From: Cytospora piceicola
Taxonomy: Eukaryota > Ascomycota > Sordariomycetes > Diaporthales > Cytosporaceae
NCBI GenBank assembly: GCA_023375675.1
Contig: JALQBC010000009.1
Location: 310,001-374,000, forward strand
Direction of reading: 5' to 3'
Length of the DNA stretch: 64,000 nucleotides
Part shown: positions 24,044 through 36,476 of the stretch, in pieces
Position numbering within the stretch: position 1 is the first letter of the stretch
Layout of the letters: every line of letters begins with the position of its first letter
Position numbers and translations under genes: made by a program
Notes under the pieces: generated by a model
The model's database searches: none
What the model saw: the letters and a program-made list of their open reading frames with translations, nothing else
Told to the model about the DNA's origin: nothing

Positions 24044-26380
24044 TCATGCACCATGTCCAACCGTCCGGGCGTTGTCGCCCTTCCCACGGTCAAACCAACT
24101 ACCAAAATCTAGCTTCATCAACAACCGGTCAACACCGCCCACGCGGCGCGGGACATACTGTCCTTCTTCGCGAAGGCTCCCGCCCTCTCCATCCTCGACA
24201 GCCTCGGCAGCGGCATCATGGTCTGCCTCGAGGTTCCGCAATATGCCAATGACGCCCTCGATGCCGCCCTTGATCTTCCCTCCCACCGCCCTGATCTGCC
24301 CCTTCACGTCCCTCTCCTCCCGCTCCAGGTCGACAAAGGCGTCCACCACGCCCACGTCCTCCTCCAGGTCGATGGAGTTCCAGATATCCTGGAGCCGGTG
24401 GACCAGGGCGACGAGCTGGTCGATCTCCACGAGGAGGTCGTACAGCGGGTCCGTGACGTCCTGCCGGGAGAGGAGCAGGCGGCGGACGAGGGTGGAGAGG
24501 TAGGTGCGGTGGGCGGCTGCCAGCGTCTGCGGGTCATGCGGGTGTTTGTCATCCACGCCGGTGCCACGGGGACGCGGCGGCATGGTCCCCTCGGCAAGCC
24601 ACATATCCGTGTCGTCGTCGTCGTCTACGTCCATGGCATCCGGGTCTTGCCCAGGGGTCGGGCTCGGCCGGCGTGATGGCCTGGTGGACTCTGGTGGCCG
24701 GTGCTCATCACTCCCGGTCGTGAGCCACCGCTGGAACCCCTCCCACAGCTCGGCCACGACCTCGATCTGCAGGTATCCCTCTACCTCCGCCAGGAAGAAG
24801 ATAGCCGCGCTACATGTTGTCCACGTGCTGCGCATGTCGAGCATCCTACTCCCTTGGCGCTCCCGAAGCTGGATGACGCGTGCACGTCCTGCCTTGGTGC
24901 TTCCATGTGCCGGCTTGGGGGGCGGCGGGTGGTGTCTTCTGAGAGGCGTTATCTTCCAGAGATCGGTAAGGCGGAGGTGTGCCCGGCGGACAGAGTGTAG
25001 GTAGGAGTTGATAGCTGTGTAGGTCTGAACGTCTGAGGCGCTGAGGAAGAGATCAAGTGGTGACGGTATGCGCATGGTAAGGGTAACTGGAACAGTAAAC
25101 ATGAGGTTGCAGAAAGGGGTCGATGCTACTTGGCTGGATGGCCCCAGCTTCGCAGGTGTGCTGGGTTTGGAATTGGACAGCGTGAGCTTCAAAAGATCCC
25201 TGGCCATCTCAAACCCCTCGTCTTCGTCCACGTGATGCCCCTGCATCGACCCCATGGCTGCCCAGGTCCTGGTGAGGACTGCGATGACTTCACCTTCCTT
25301 GACGACAACGTTACTCAGGCCGTCGCGCTTTTCATGTGCCAGGTTAGCTGCTCTCCGCCACCGGCTGCGGATCTTCTCATCCGCTTGTTGTGTGAGCGCC
25401 ATGGCGAACTCTCCTCGCCCAAGTAGGAAGAACCCCCTGAGGAGATGAAGCATTTCTAAGACCCTCGATAGAGGTAGGAGCTTCTGTAGTGTGTTCCTGG
25501 ACAGGAACAGCCTGATACTCGTGACTGTCCTCGAAAACGTGGCACTGTCAAGTGGATAGGTCAACTGAGAGAGTTCTCTGAGTTGAGAAGAGAGATGGTC
25601 CATTCCATGCATGCCACCATCAAGGCTGCCCTTAGCCCTGATATGGTTCAGAGACCGGCCGATGAACAACATAGAGGCTGCTGTTGGTGCAGTAACGAAT
25701 GACGGCAAGAGACTCGAGACACAGATGAAGTCCTCCTCGGCGTCCGAGGCTCTCTGGATGAAGAAGTCCTCGGCGCCAAATCCAGGCAGCCGGCCGTACA
25801 GAATCCAAGCCGACACTTGCTTCACCCATGCCGTCTCGGCGACTCTCGCCAGACTCCTCGTCGTCTCCTCGATATCGGTATACCCAGTCTGCAGCTCCCC
25901 GCACAGCCGGTCTATCACTGCCGCGCCCGTGCAGAATGCCTCGCCCCCACCCGCGCTGCCCTCCCTCCCGAGCATGAACTGCACGAGCTCCCACAGCCAC
26001 TCCATCCTCCTCGTCCACCCGTCAAACTCGCCCACCACGGCGGTCAGCGGCACGATGTTGTACGCGCCCACCAGCCCGGCGTCCTTGCGCAGTATGGTCC
26101 CCTCGACCTCCAGCACCTTGCGCTGGAAGGCAGCCAGGTGCGTGTTGTCGACGGCCGTGGCGACGGCGCGGCATATCATGGACGGGTGCGAGGCGGCTAT
26201 CTGCGCGCTGAAGCTGAGCAGCCTGACGTGGAGGTCGCTGAGGTGCGCGACGCCCCTGAGGAGCTCGCGCTCGGGCGGCGAGATCAGGGAGCTGGCAGCC
26301 GCATCAGGGCCTGCGGCTTGGGCGCTTCGGAGCAGGGGGGACGGGTGCCCGGAGAGGGAGAGGAGGATTTCGTGGAGCAT
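24044..26380 (-). CDS. GCP4: Gamma-tubulin complex component 4 (Spc97/Spc98 family)
   Basis: Subunit of the gamma-tubulin ring complex, which nucleates microtubules at the spindle pole body. Single exon, 778 aa, start MLHEILLSLSGHPSPLL, close to the GCP4 N-terminus (M-hydrophobic-HE-LLLxLSG). Spc97/Spc98 (GRIP) features follow, e.g. the segment around AWVKQVSAWILYGRLPG and the later LKLTLS region. An acidic loop (DAMDVDDDDDTDMW) interrupts the C-terminal part, followed by helical LSTLVRRLLLSRQDVTDPLYDLL and LQDIWNSIDLEEDVG. GCP4 is absent from budding yeast but present in filamentous fungi such as Aspergillus (GcpD), so its presence points to a full-type ring complex. Size is within the normal range of the family. 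The gene stands alone; the 2EXR gene converges on its 3' end 248 bp away. Confidence 0.87.
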   Translation of the reverse strand: MLHEILLSLSGHPSPLLRSAQAAGPDAAASSLISPPERELLRGVAHLSDLHVRLLSFSAQIAASHPSMICRAVATAVDNTHLAAFQRKVLEVEGTILRKDAGLVGAYNIVPLTAVVGEFDGWTRRMEWLWELVQFMLGREGSAGGGEAFCTGAAVIDRLCGELQTGYTDIEETTRSLARVAETAWVKQVSAWILYGRLPGFGAEDFFIQRASDAEEDFICVSSLLPSFVTAPTAASMLFIGRSLNHIRAKGSLDGGMHGMDHLSSQLRELSQLTYPLDSATFSRTVTSIRLFLSRNTLQKLLPLSRVLEMLHLLRGFFLLGRGEFAMALTQQADEKIRSRWRRAANLAHEKRDGLSNVVVKEGEVIAVLTRTWAAMGSMQGHHVDEDEGFEMARDLLKLTLSNSKPSTPAKLGPSSQVASTPFCNLMFTVPVTLTMRIPSPLDLFLSASDVQTYTAINSYLHSVRRAHLRLTDLWKITPLRRHHPPPPKPAHGSTKAGRARVIQLRERQGSRMLDMRSTWTTCSAAIFFLAEVEGYLQIEVVAELWEGFQRWLTTGSDEHRPPESTRPSRRPSPTPGQDPDAMDVDDDDDTDMWLAEGTMPPRPRGTGVDDKHPHDPQTLAAAHRTYLSTLVRRLLLSRQDVTDPLYDLLVEIDQLVALVHRLQDIWNSIDLEEDVGVVDAFVDLEREERDVKGQIRAVGGKIKGGIEGVIGILRNLEADHDAAAEAVEDGEGGSLREEGQYVPRRVGGVDRLLMKLDFGSWFDRGKGDNARTVGHGA

Positions 26381-27275
26381 GTCGGGCGTGTGCGCGCTGG
26401 ACTCAGCCTGGGGGATGGAGGTATTATGTCAGTAGATTATTCTGAGGTCGGTCGAATTCCTCTCGGAAGTCTCGCGGCAGTGGACTGGAGTGGCCCTGAC
26501 TTTGCCCCATCAGCGCGTGCTTTCTCCCGATATTCTTTGCGACGGTCGACGAGGCGGTGGTAGAACAGTATCGAGGCTCCACACAATTCCAATCGACAGC
26601 ACATTGAAAGCGATCTGCAACAAGGATTGTCGGTCACAAATCACTATAGTGCAGTAGTGTACGGCAGACGGAGCACAATACAGCGACTAGAGACGTGGGG
26701 CCGAGCTTAAGGTTTGGTGGGGATTACGATGGCAGAACGCGTCGCGGTGGATGCGGGAAGTCATGACGGACTTGGAACTCCTGTACTGTCGCAGGACAAA
26801 CTGACCTGAACCATTCGTACTACCTAGGTAGCTTGTGTTCAAATCTTAAACGACTGAACACGCGGCTGACGCGATAATGAGACAGGAGACTGATTGACTC
26901 GAAACGCGGTCTTACCACACGGGACATTGACATTGACATCAATTGATGGGAGACGCGCCTTGCGGCGGGCTCACGAATTACATAATCAAGCTTACCAATT
27001 GATTCGTGGGCATCAGGATTCATGAGAGGCATGTGTTATTTCCATTGGGTTCATTTAGGTTTCGTATACATAGGTATGCACAATACCTAGGTGACTTCGT
27101 AGTCTAGGGCTATCGTGTAACTTTTGATATTTCCAAAGCAGAAAACGACAATTTGCATTGCTGGCGTCCACCACCTAGGGTATACTGCATGGTTGCTATT
27201 CAACTAGGAATCAAAATCTCAGACCGGACGAACCGAGACACTGCACCGAGGCAGCGGCTCTTGATTATCACTCCC
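26381..27275. other. Intergenic: GCP4 promoter side / senescence-domain gene 3' flank
   Basis: About 900 bp without a supportable gene. TACCTAGGTA at 26821-26830 and ATACCTAGGTG at about 27083-27093 belong to the dispersed palindrome family. Confidence 0.55.
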
Positions 27276-29000
27276 TCAATACTTCACCGCTGGTTTCTTG
27301 CCCTCCGCACCGATTATTGAGCTGGTCTCTGAGCCGCCATCTCTCCTATCCAAATACTGCACTTGTTGATTTGCAGGTAAAGCACCGGCCATATTGGCAG
27401 GCTCACCCCCATCACCGCCTCCAACAACCACCTCTCCGCCGTCAGCACCTCGACCGACGACCATGCCCTTAGCCACGGATTTTAGGATCGCCCGCCTAGA
27501 CACACCGGTCACGTCGATATAGACCAGGCCAACGTTCTTCACGCCCCCACCAAGGCTTCTTGTAACATCACCGGCCTCGGGGCCCCACTTGTGGCCCACA
27601 ACAGTGGTGGCAGCATTCGAAGTAGACTCGAGGAGTGTTCGGCCAGCCTGCTCAATGCCGTCCGCGACCGTTGAGAAGGCCATCATGCTCTTGTTCAGCA
27701 GGCCAGGTTTGTAGGTCTCCAACGGCTTGCCGTCCTTATCATAGCCCTTGGGCTGGCCATTGTTGTTCTTCCCCTGCCGGCTCAGGGTAGCGCCGACATT
27801 CTGCGCAACCTTGCCTATCTGGCCAACCGTCTTGGCCGAGAGACCAGCCGCGCTGGTTGTGAGGGCGTGCACCCTGCGCACGTGCTCTTGCGTCGTGGGC
27901 CTGAAGGTGACGGGTTTAGCGGTAGGCTTCGTCTTTTGTGTGTAAGATTCTGCGCCAGTCTGAAGGGCCTTGGAAACCATACTCGAGCCGGTCACGATGA
28001 GCCGTGACGCAGCGGCGGCATTGGAAACCAAAAATGACTTCTTGTATGCTGGGTGCAGAACCATCTCCACATCCTCTGGTTTCGCAGGCGAAATCGTGAT
28101 CTGATTCGATCCATTTTGCGGGAGGACGATTTGCACAGGATCTGTTTATTGTCAGACATTAGTCCCTGGCTGTGGTATGTGTGTAAGTAACAGCTGGGGC
28201 TCACCTTTCGACCCCGGCCTCAAAGAACTGTCTTCGAATACTTGGTAGTCTTCGCCTAGCTCACCGATGACACTACCATCTTCCTCGTCCACCAGCACGA
28301 TCTGGCCACCATGAGCGGAGGAGCTATGACTACCCTCCGCATAGGCCTCGCCGGGCTTATAGTGTCCTGGATTGTACACTGGGATTTCCTCCTCTGCCGC
28401 AAGGGCAGCTTTTGACTTAGCAGAGCTGCTAGTCTTTGTCTTTGTCTTTTGAAGCGTGGCACTAGAGTCCGTGTCCTTCGAGATCGGTGGCGGGGCACGC
28501 TCCAAGAATGCCGTACATTGCGCCAGGATGGTCTCGAAGGTATCTACATCTTCTTGGACACCTGATCGGCTGCCCGGGGCAGGGAACTCGATCCTCGTAA
28601 AAGCGCCGCTGTCGGGGCCGAGGTCCCATCGCGGGATGAGATAGCTCGTAGGTGGCTGATGGTAGATCTGCGTAGTTGCGGGAAGAGGCAGGTCAAGCTC
28701 AGGGGGTAGATGAAGGTGAAGATAGAAGTCCTCTTCTGGAGGACCGTCCGAGGGGCCGGCGGCAGACGTGTCGGCGAAAGGCGAGGAGGTGGGCACCATC
28801 AACAATGACAGAGTCTGAGGGCCAGCTGGCGTGAGCGATTGTTCCTTGCCATGAGCAAGGTGGTATGCCGATACGCCATTGATGGCATAAAGCAGCTTCG
28901 GGTCCTAGAAGTATCGTCTCAATCTCTGCGATCACATGGCTCGACTGGAATGCGGGGGGATTCAAAGCGTGCATGTACTCACGTTGTGTCCCGAAGCCAT
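27276..29000 (-). CDS. Senescence/spartin-domain protein
   Basis: Three exons: 29000-28983 (only six codons, MASGHN), 28904-28205 and 28141-27276, giving 527 aa. Junctions MASGHN-DPKLLYAINGV and ...GSK-DPVQIVLPQNG keep the frame. The C-terminal half matches the senescence domain shared by plant early-senescence proteins and animal spartin: AAAASRLIVTGSSMVSKALQ, then a Gly/Ala-rich membrane-interacting stretch, VTRSLGGGVKNVGLVYIDVTGVSRRAILKSVAKG. In animals spartin acts on lipid droplets and endosomes; the fungal role is not established. The middle (about 100-240) is polar, acidic and Ser-rich (KTKTKTSSSAKSKAALAAEEE). The tiny first exon is easily missed; without it the first ATG would be MLMVPTSSPF within exon 2. 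Confidence 0.8.
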
Positions 29001-32000
29001 TGCGACAGCTTATTGTCTTGTTTAGGAAGGGTTCAGGATGTGGCTAGGGAGCAGATTGAGGTTATTCAGAAAGGGCTAGGACGGTGGGCGCAAGAGCGCG
29101 CTTGTCGCGAGTACGAGTACCGGCAATGCGAAAGAAAGATGCGCAGTATGCGACAGGCGTGGTGAAAGAGGGGTATCTGATTGGATCCGGGTATATCGAG
29201 GGGGTCACTTTGTAGGTGCAGATCAATGGTATGCAAAGAACGGAACAGTCAACAATGATACAGTCGTATTGCCAAAAGAAACTCGGTGAGGTAGGTAGTT
29301 ATCGCAATAGAATATCCCAGATGGTTTAAGATAAGAAGCACGCTTGTCGTTTGCGCGGAAGTCTGGCGCTTAAACAGGTACCTACATAGAATGTTGGTAA
29401 TGTGTGGAGTGCTGTTGGTACGGCAGTATGAATGAACGTATGAGCAGTCGCAAGCTTCAGCGACGTCATTGGATATCGTCCTCAGGGCATCCCCGCCACT
29501 GCACTGCGCTGCACTGTACTGCTTTGCTCTGCACTGCACTGCACCGTCCCAACATCGACTTTTGAGACGGGAGGAGGCGAATTGCCAAGACTTGAAAGCT
29601 TGGGAAGACAACGTCCGTCCTCTATCGCGAAAATAGACACGCCTACAATAGTAACCTCCTGTCTTCCTGTCTTCCTATCTTCCGGTTGAGGTTGACAAGA
29701 TGAGATCGTCGTCGCGGGTCAGTCAAAATGTCTAAAGATATGTGGCTTACCGGCAAGAACAGACCACCCGACCGACAACAGACCTGCAGCATCAACAAGC
29801 AAGCCTCGACTTTGTCTGAACTCTGGCCGGCCGGGCGGCCGCCTTCGAATTGACCAGGAATATCCCACATCGACGCACCGGCAGTTCAGCTGCCATGACT
29901 GACACTGACTGCACAGCCTTGTACACCAAAACATAAAGATACACTAGGGGCAGCATGATTATGGTCATGATGATGGTCATGGTGTTCAGAGGAGAAAATG
30001 TGATACGTAATCTCTCCCGGGTTGTTGAGCTGTGGCTGTGTTCGCCGCCCATCCCAGCTTCAAACTGACTTTATCTTCTCTCTCAACATCCCGTCGGTAA
30101 CCTCTGGGCTGCCTCGCCTGCCAGCTGCCTCGCCTGTTTTGCCTGCCAGCAGCCTGAACTGCCTGGCCTGGCAAAACCCCAGGACCCCCCACGGATGGTG
30201 GCAACGACGGTGGCAACCCGTGCGTGACATCTCCTGTCCTCTACAGCTCCCGGCAAACATGGAAGAGATCGTCACTCTTGGATGTGATGGCCCCGTACAG
30301 AAGTAATGTTGGGCGTACCATCGGGCTGGCAGGCATGTCCGAGAACAACGCCGGATGGTCTTGACTTGTCAATTCCGACAAGAGACAGGGAGCCTGGGAG
30401 GGTGCCGGCCTGACCTGCCTGGCAGCCTGGCCTGGCCGCTGTTGTCTTTGTCTGGTCAAGGGGCCCTGTTCTTTATTCTTCGGGATATGACGCCTAGGGT
30501 ATTGTATACGGCCCGCCACGATAAAGATAATGCATCAGCTCACAGCCTATCGGCAAAGGACATCTCATTACCCATCGTCAACAATACCGGTGACACCCCA
30601 TTTTCTCCATGTTCAGCTCGGAACTTGGGCTTCCTTAAGCCCCACTCACACACACGCGATTTGTATCCCCGTTTAGTAAGTTATTAGCGCGCAAGGTTGA
30701 CTCGCGATCGTGTTTCTGATTTGGAGGGCGCTTCTCATGCATGCAGGTCTCTTCAAAAGCAACGACTTGCTTCTCGTCGGCATGTCTCCACAACCCGTCA
30801 GCCCGTTTTGTTAACCCACAGCCTCGCAGTTGCATATCACGCACCTCACGGCAAAGAATACGAAACACCGTGTATTATGCCGAAGTCTCGGATGCTCTGC
30901 TGCTAAACCGCGAGCGAGGTCAGCCGACGATACTGTCTTGGCAGACTGCCGTAGGTATCTTGGAGCCGGGTACTCCGACCGGTTCGATGGGGCCATATGC
31001 AAGGCGCTCATGCTCACCGTTGCAGCTGGCGGATGCATCTCATAGCTTCCTCGTCTGAGACTTGGGGGCTGATGTGTGTGTTCCACTACAGTCGGCCTGT
31101 GTGTGCCCAGGAATCGGAACGAGAAACCACCCTGGTCGTCACCCTTCGGCCGGACAGAGACCGATCTCCCGCCGTGCAGGAAGTCTCACGCTTCGGCCCT
31201 GCATGTCTGTCTGCCTATCTCCCATAAGGATGTCTCTTCAACAATCGGGCGATAGCTGGCCTGCAGGCCTGCCCGTATCGTACGTGGTACCTCCACTGCA
31301 GCTGTACTCCGCATACGGAGAAGCAAGCATGGCAAGACGTTGACTGAAGATCTCGCAACTTGAGGGGGGACCCTGTGGTCATCGAGGTATCTGGGATGTT
31401 GCGAGCTCCTCGGATGTTGCAATGGGGGCAATGTTGCACCTCGTTGAGTTGCGTCTGGGTGGGCCTTGTCGTTGACCGGTCCGCCCAAGATGGCCCACAC
31501 TCGCCAGGCCGTTTCAACAACCCCTCCATGGCACAGTAGCGCGGGGTCTCCTTGATTTGATTTGCCCACCCATGGAAGAAATTGATGGCTCTAGCCGAGC
31601 CGTGTGGCCCGGTCTCCGGGGGGTAAGAAGCCAGAGCCAGGGAGGGGGGGGAGGCAGTGTGCTGGGATGGCCGGACATGACGATCTCTACTCTGCCTCTG
31701 CCTCTGCTTTCGCATATCGTTGGCTTTCGTCGCAGTTGTTTTGCCTGTGCCTGCCCTTCCCCTCCCACACTCCTACTATTAGCAGCAGCTCGCAGATTAC
31801 CCTAGCCTGCCTCCCCCCCAGCAGTACTTTGGGCCCCGGCTTCCCATAAACCAGACACGGCGCCAAACCGACTGGCACCTAGACTGCCTCTCCAAACTCA
31901 TCTGTCATATTCCCCAGGTGTCCAATTCAGGATTCCCCCCAACACACGCGTTTTCCAAGCCGGGACTCTCCTATACCCACGGCAGAACCAACAGACACAC

Positions 32001-32470
32001 TTCCCTGTTCATTCTTGGGTACCGAAGCTTCATGTTGTCAGACACACAAGTGCAGCCTTCCCACCGCTCTCCAGGATACGCATCTTCCCGACACCCACGC
32101 AGTACACTTAACCTTAGCGCTATCTTAGCAAGGCTCTAGAAACGTTTCACTCTCGCATTGGTCCTTTCGTCGTTTCATTGTCAGCGCTTTGTACCAGCCA
32201 ATTCCGTCGCGAAGAGGACAGACACGGCTACTTGCATCCTTTTGATGCCGTCACACACCGTGCAAAAAAGTCGGCATCCACCTCGAAAGTCTTCCTAGGG
32301 ACCGCGTCGTGCCCAGCGCGCCCAGGCCCGTCGTTACGGAAACCAACCATCACGTATTTAGTTCATCAAGCCACCGCGAGGATCCCGACACTCGGGTCTT
32401 GTGCCGTTCCTGCACCATCAAAACACCCGCCAGTCGTGTAAAGCGACAGCCTTACGCGGGTTCTCGGTGT
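29001..32470. other. Gene-poor intergenic region, about 3.5 kb
   Basis: Divergent flank between the senescence-domain gene and the Zn2Cys6 regulator. It holds the CACTG pentanucleotide repeat, CTGCC/GCCTG-rich low complexity at about 30105-30175 and 30400-30450, and purine or pyrimidine tracts at 31620-31660 and 31690-31710. All ORFs are short and without family features. The last 300-600 bp probably carry the leader of the downstream regulator gene. Confidence 0.5.
29497..29546. repeat. CACTG pentanucleotide repeat, ten units
   Basis: Ten consecutive 5-bp units, five of them perfect CACTG and the others one or two substitutions away (CGCTG, TACTG, CTTTG, CTCTG, CACCG). Intergenic, about 500 bp upstream of the senescence-domain gene. 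Confidence 0.85.
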
Positions 32471-35400
32471 ATGAGGGAGATCGTTGTCGTGATCCCCCCC
32501 TCCTCACCACCTCCGGTAATCCTCAGCTGTCAGAGCTTGTGGTTGGGTCTGCCAAGGACCCAAGCAGCCGGCACAATTACGTCTCTACAGTCCATCCTCT
32601 CCCCACCAGACCCGTCTGCCGATGAAACGGCTAGATCGCCGTCCGCCCATTCCATTCACTCCACCCCGAAACGAAAGTTCGAGGAAGCTTTCAGTGCCGG
32701 CCCGACAGACACACTGTCGGTGCCTCCGACCCCAACGCTGCCGCCTCCGCCTCTGGCCTACCACAACCATTCCATCAAGGGCTTCGTACCGGTTGGCGGG
32801 GCTGTAGCAGGGCATGGTCTGGCTCATGATGACAGTAGAAGCAGTACAGGACTTCCCATGATGACTGTTGTTGACGACAAGAAGGCCGTCATCAAGCGGC
32901 AACCCATGCGCTCGAGCATAGCTTGCCTTCGATGTCGGAAGTCCAAGATCAAGTGTGATAATGATGGAGGCTCCTCACCTTGTGAGACCTGTATAAAGCA
33001 AGGGAAGGATTGCAAATATCCGGAAGCTACGCCTATGCCGCCTAAGCGCAGTGAGCCACCAAACGCCAACAAGGCAGATCGTGACGCTGGTTCGGACCGG
33101 AAGCGTATCAAGAAGGCGGAGGATGCATCGAAGGCAGGAGGCCAGTACTCGGCCGCAGCTCATGCTGACGAGATCCTGTCGGCCCATTATCTTACTCCAA
33201 AGCTGTGGTCTGAGGTCTTCGATATTTACAGGCTTCACTTCGCCACTGAGCTACCTTTTCTTCACATGCCAACGATCAAGGAAAACATGGTACCTAGGTT
33301 CAAGGCAAGCCAGAAGGGCACTTCACCGGACACCAACCTTGTCTTGCTCGGCGTTCTCACGCTAACCGCCCGATTCCATCCGGACCTTGTCAAGTACGCC
33401 ACTCATACGGCCAGCTCACAGGCCGGACAATCCAGGAATCGGCCAATACAGGCCAAACCAGACGCGTCGGCTGCGTCTGAGTTCTTTGCTGAGGCTCTGA
33501 GAAAAGCTTTGGGTCCGCTGGGCACCACCATGACCACAGCATCAGTTGAGCGTGTCCAGGCCTTCCTCATGTTGGGCTTGTACGAGTGGAGTCAGGTCCA
33601 ACCCAAGACAGGCGGTCTAGGGGCATGGATGTACGTCGGCGTCGCCATTCGAATGGCTCAGGCTCTACGTCTTGGACTCGGGGACGAGGCTGATGCCAGG
33701 TCCCGAGGCAGGACCAATAGGAGTCGAATTGGGTCGCCTGAGGTAGCTCCATCACAGCCGGAGCTGACGATAGGCAAGGAGATCAAGAGGAGGACGATGT
33801 TTAGCTGTCTAATTCTCGATCGCTTGCTGGCCTGTGGAAAGGAGCGTGTCTCGACAATCCGATCTGAAGATCTTCAGATCCAGCTGCCCTGCAACGAGTG
33901 GGCGTTTGACCTGTCGAAGGAAGTGAAGACTGGATTTCTCCACAGCCAAGATAAAACACCTATCGGTGCCGTGGACGACAGTGTGCTTAGCAGATTCGTG
34001 AGGTTGGTGGATCTCTGGGGCGAGATTTCAAAGTTCAGTTTCGCGGGTGGTCGCTTAGTCGAGAAATACCCCCCTTGGGACTCGAGAACTAGGTTCTACC
34101 AGCTCAGAGAGAGGCTGGAAGCATTCTACTCGGACCTGCCATCAACTTTCACACTTTCGACCTCGAACTATCACAGACACGAAAACCATCAAGCATCGAG
34201 TGTATATGTGTCATTGCACATGCTGGGCAATGTCTGTCAAATTATGCTGCACCGGTAAGTCTAGCTTTGCTGTGATGGGGAATCATGGACGCGATCGAGG
34301 GCACTGATCCGTGACTGACGTTGGCACAGAGAGTACATCCCGTTCTTGCCGATTCGTTGCAAGGGCCCGGTCGGCCCGCTTGACGAGCCAACGTTCTCAC
34401 CGAATGAATACGACATCCCGCAAGGCTTCTGGGATGTGAGCGCAGAGCATGTCTTTAAGGCCGCCAAGCATATCGTTGACCTCATCGAAATTTGCCGTGA
34501 TAAGCTTCCCATGTCGGCTCTCGTACTTTTTACAGTCTGGACAGCAGCCTACGTTGGACAATATGCATGGCATTTCCCCCACATGGACCAACAGAGGCAC
34601 CTGCTGCCAGATACTCAGGGAGATGAACGCGGGTCCGAGGCCGATATGGACATGTCGAAGGTTGGCCCCACGGGGATCTGCTATGAGACGCTCGGTCGGT
34701 TCGCTGGGTGGTTAAAGATGGCTTCAACGTATCTCGGGTATTTGTAAGTTGTCGACGTTTCCTACTCCTTTGGTACCATTGACGATGGTATGCGTAATGG
34801 CCTCGACTCTGCCCGCAACATATGGCTCCAGCTGTCCGAGGATAACGCTAATGGCAAGGCTTGAACAGCAAGGACTTGGATGATTACATGACCAAGGTCA
34901 AGAATGAATACTACGGACATGTTAACGGCAGCAGCAACAAGGTCAATGTTGCGCGGAAGGATGACGGCAAGCACCCTATCAGCGGCGGTGGCCTGGAGGA
35001 ATGGAAGATACAGAACGCAAAGATTATCAACAACGGCATGATCATGGCCGAGGACGACAGACACGGAGTTTACGACGGATCCGACCGGTCCAGGGCGAGT
35101 ACAACCGATCGCGGGTCCCCCTCGACGGGGCCAGACAGCCTCTCAGCAGGGAAGGCGCCCCGGTCCACACCTTCGATGTTCGTCGCGATCAACAGCATGC
35201 CCGCACCCGCAGGACACTACGACTCCCCGCATTCCGGCCCATCCCCGAGGACTGACGGCCTGCCCGGGCTCATCCCTGCACCTGGCCGTCCCGCGTCACA
35301 GCCGATCCACCCGTCGCCCATACAGACCCAGTACACGCTACCTACGGGCGGCGACCCGAGTGTGATGCCCGAGAACGAGTTCATGGACCTGCTCAGCGAA

Positions 35401-35655
35401 GGGGAGTCCATGCGGATCGCCGAGGCCCTAGAGGGTCTTGGTGGCGGCGACATCCAGGGCTTCTCGTACGGAGACGTGCTGGAGAACAACGTGCTGTTCG
35501 GCCACACCTTGCCCATGATGCCGTTTGGGGCTCTAGGCGAGGGGGTGCCGTTGAGAGCCGAGACCCCCTATAGACCAAATGGGCCACGGGACGATGGCCA
35601 GACGAGAGGGGGGAGGCGAGACGTCATTGCCAACCTTTCCACATTCCCGATCTGA
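32471..35655 (+). CDS. Zn2Cys6 binuclear cluster transcription factor
   Basis: Fungal-specific transcription factor. Exons 32471-34254, 34330-34743 and 34869-35655 give about 994 aa. The zinc cluster at about residues 152-180 is canonical, Cys-x2-Cys-x6-Cys-x8-Cys-x2-Cys-x6-Cys, in ACLRCRKSKIKC...PCETCIKQGKDC. The middle homology region (Fungal_trans type) spans roughly 230-700, with LGVLTLTARFHPDL, YVGVAIRMAQALRLGLG and KRRTMFSCLILDRLLACG. The C-terminus is Ser/Pro/Gly-rich and acidic, likely an activation domain. Intron 1 (34255-34329) is clear; intron 2 (34744-34868, GTAAGT...TTGAACAG with CTAAT branch) is well supported by frame. The start is uncertain: the frame is open from 32309 without ATG, so 32471 is the first ATG, and an unseen 5' exon is possible. 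Regulated pathway unknown. Confidence 0.85.
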
Positions 35656-36476
35656 AAGCTGGGAGGGAGAGGGGGGGGGGCGGAGGATCTGGGGAAAGAA
35701 GAGTATTATTATTCCTATTTCCGGAACATTTCGTTCTCTGGCGAGCGATCGAGCTTGAGATGGACGAGCGCGCGTCTCAGAAGGGGCAGTTTTGGTATAT
35801 AATGCATTCGATATCTAGACGGCCAATTTGGGCTGGGAAGTCCGGCCGGGGAGCAGGGAAGGGAATTACAGGGTGGGGGCGTGCCATTTTCTGTCGACAT
35901 TCCCTACACTAATTGCATATTTAACTTGTGCCCGTTTTCAAGCCCCCCTTGAGGAGCCGGAACACCTTCCATGTCATTGGCTAAGAGGGGATATGCGTCG
36001 ACCTTCTGGGTCTATATGAGTGTATGTTCCTGTTTGAGCCCGAGTGGGTGCTCCAAGGCCCGAGACACAGGATACAGATGCATGGTAGGGATATGCCCAG
36101 GTGAGACGTGGTCTTTCATCATTCCGCGGAGAAGACAGTAAGGTAGACTTGCTCATATTTATCCGTTGGCCATCGATCGGTATAGCATTGCTCATACATG
36201 CCTCATAAAATCTATTGCATCTATTGTAGCGCATGAGAATGCGTCTGCCCCCTTGTAGGGATAGCAGGCCAGGAGATCGGGGTAATGACCTCTTCTGTCT
36301 ATAACCACATTTCGCATCTTCCTTTCCCTCACACCCCTGGCCGTTGCGGCCTACATTGTTCCATGAAGTCGTCATCATCCGTTACGCCAGCCATGCACAT
36401 ACATCGACGGTATGAAAATCCTACCCTTGAATCAAACTCCTCGATTAGGACCCTGTATCTGAGATGGTCGCATCCC
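35656..36476. other. Intergenic between converging genes
   Basis: About 820 bp between the 3' ends of the Zn2Cys6 regulator and the CSC1-like gene. Contains a G-rich run directly after the regulator's stop (35664-35690) and otherwise nothing recognisable; both 3' UTRs must end here. Confidence 0.6.

Noticed and set aside
25611..26563. 274- and 248-codon plus-strand ORFs
   Set aside because: Antisense to the GCP4 exon; no start context or recognisable domain.
31215..31805. Overlapping ORFs of 80-166 codons in the 29-32.5 kb region
   Set aside because: Open on several frames because of GC-rich low complexity; none shows family features.
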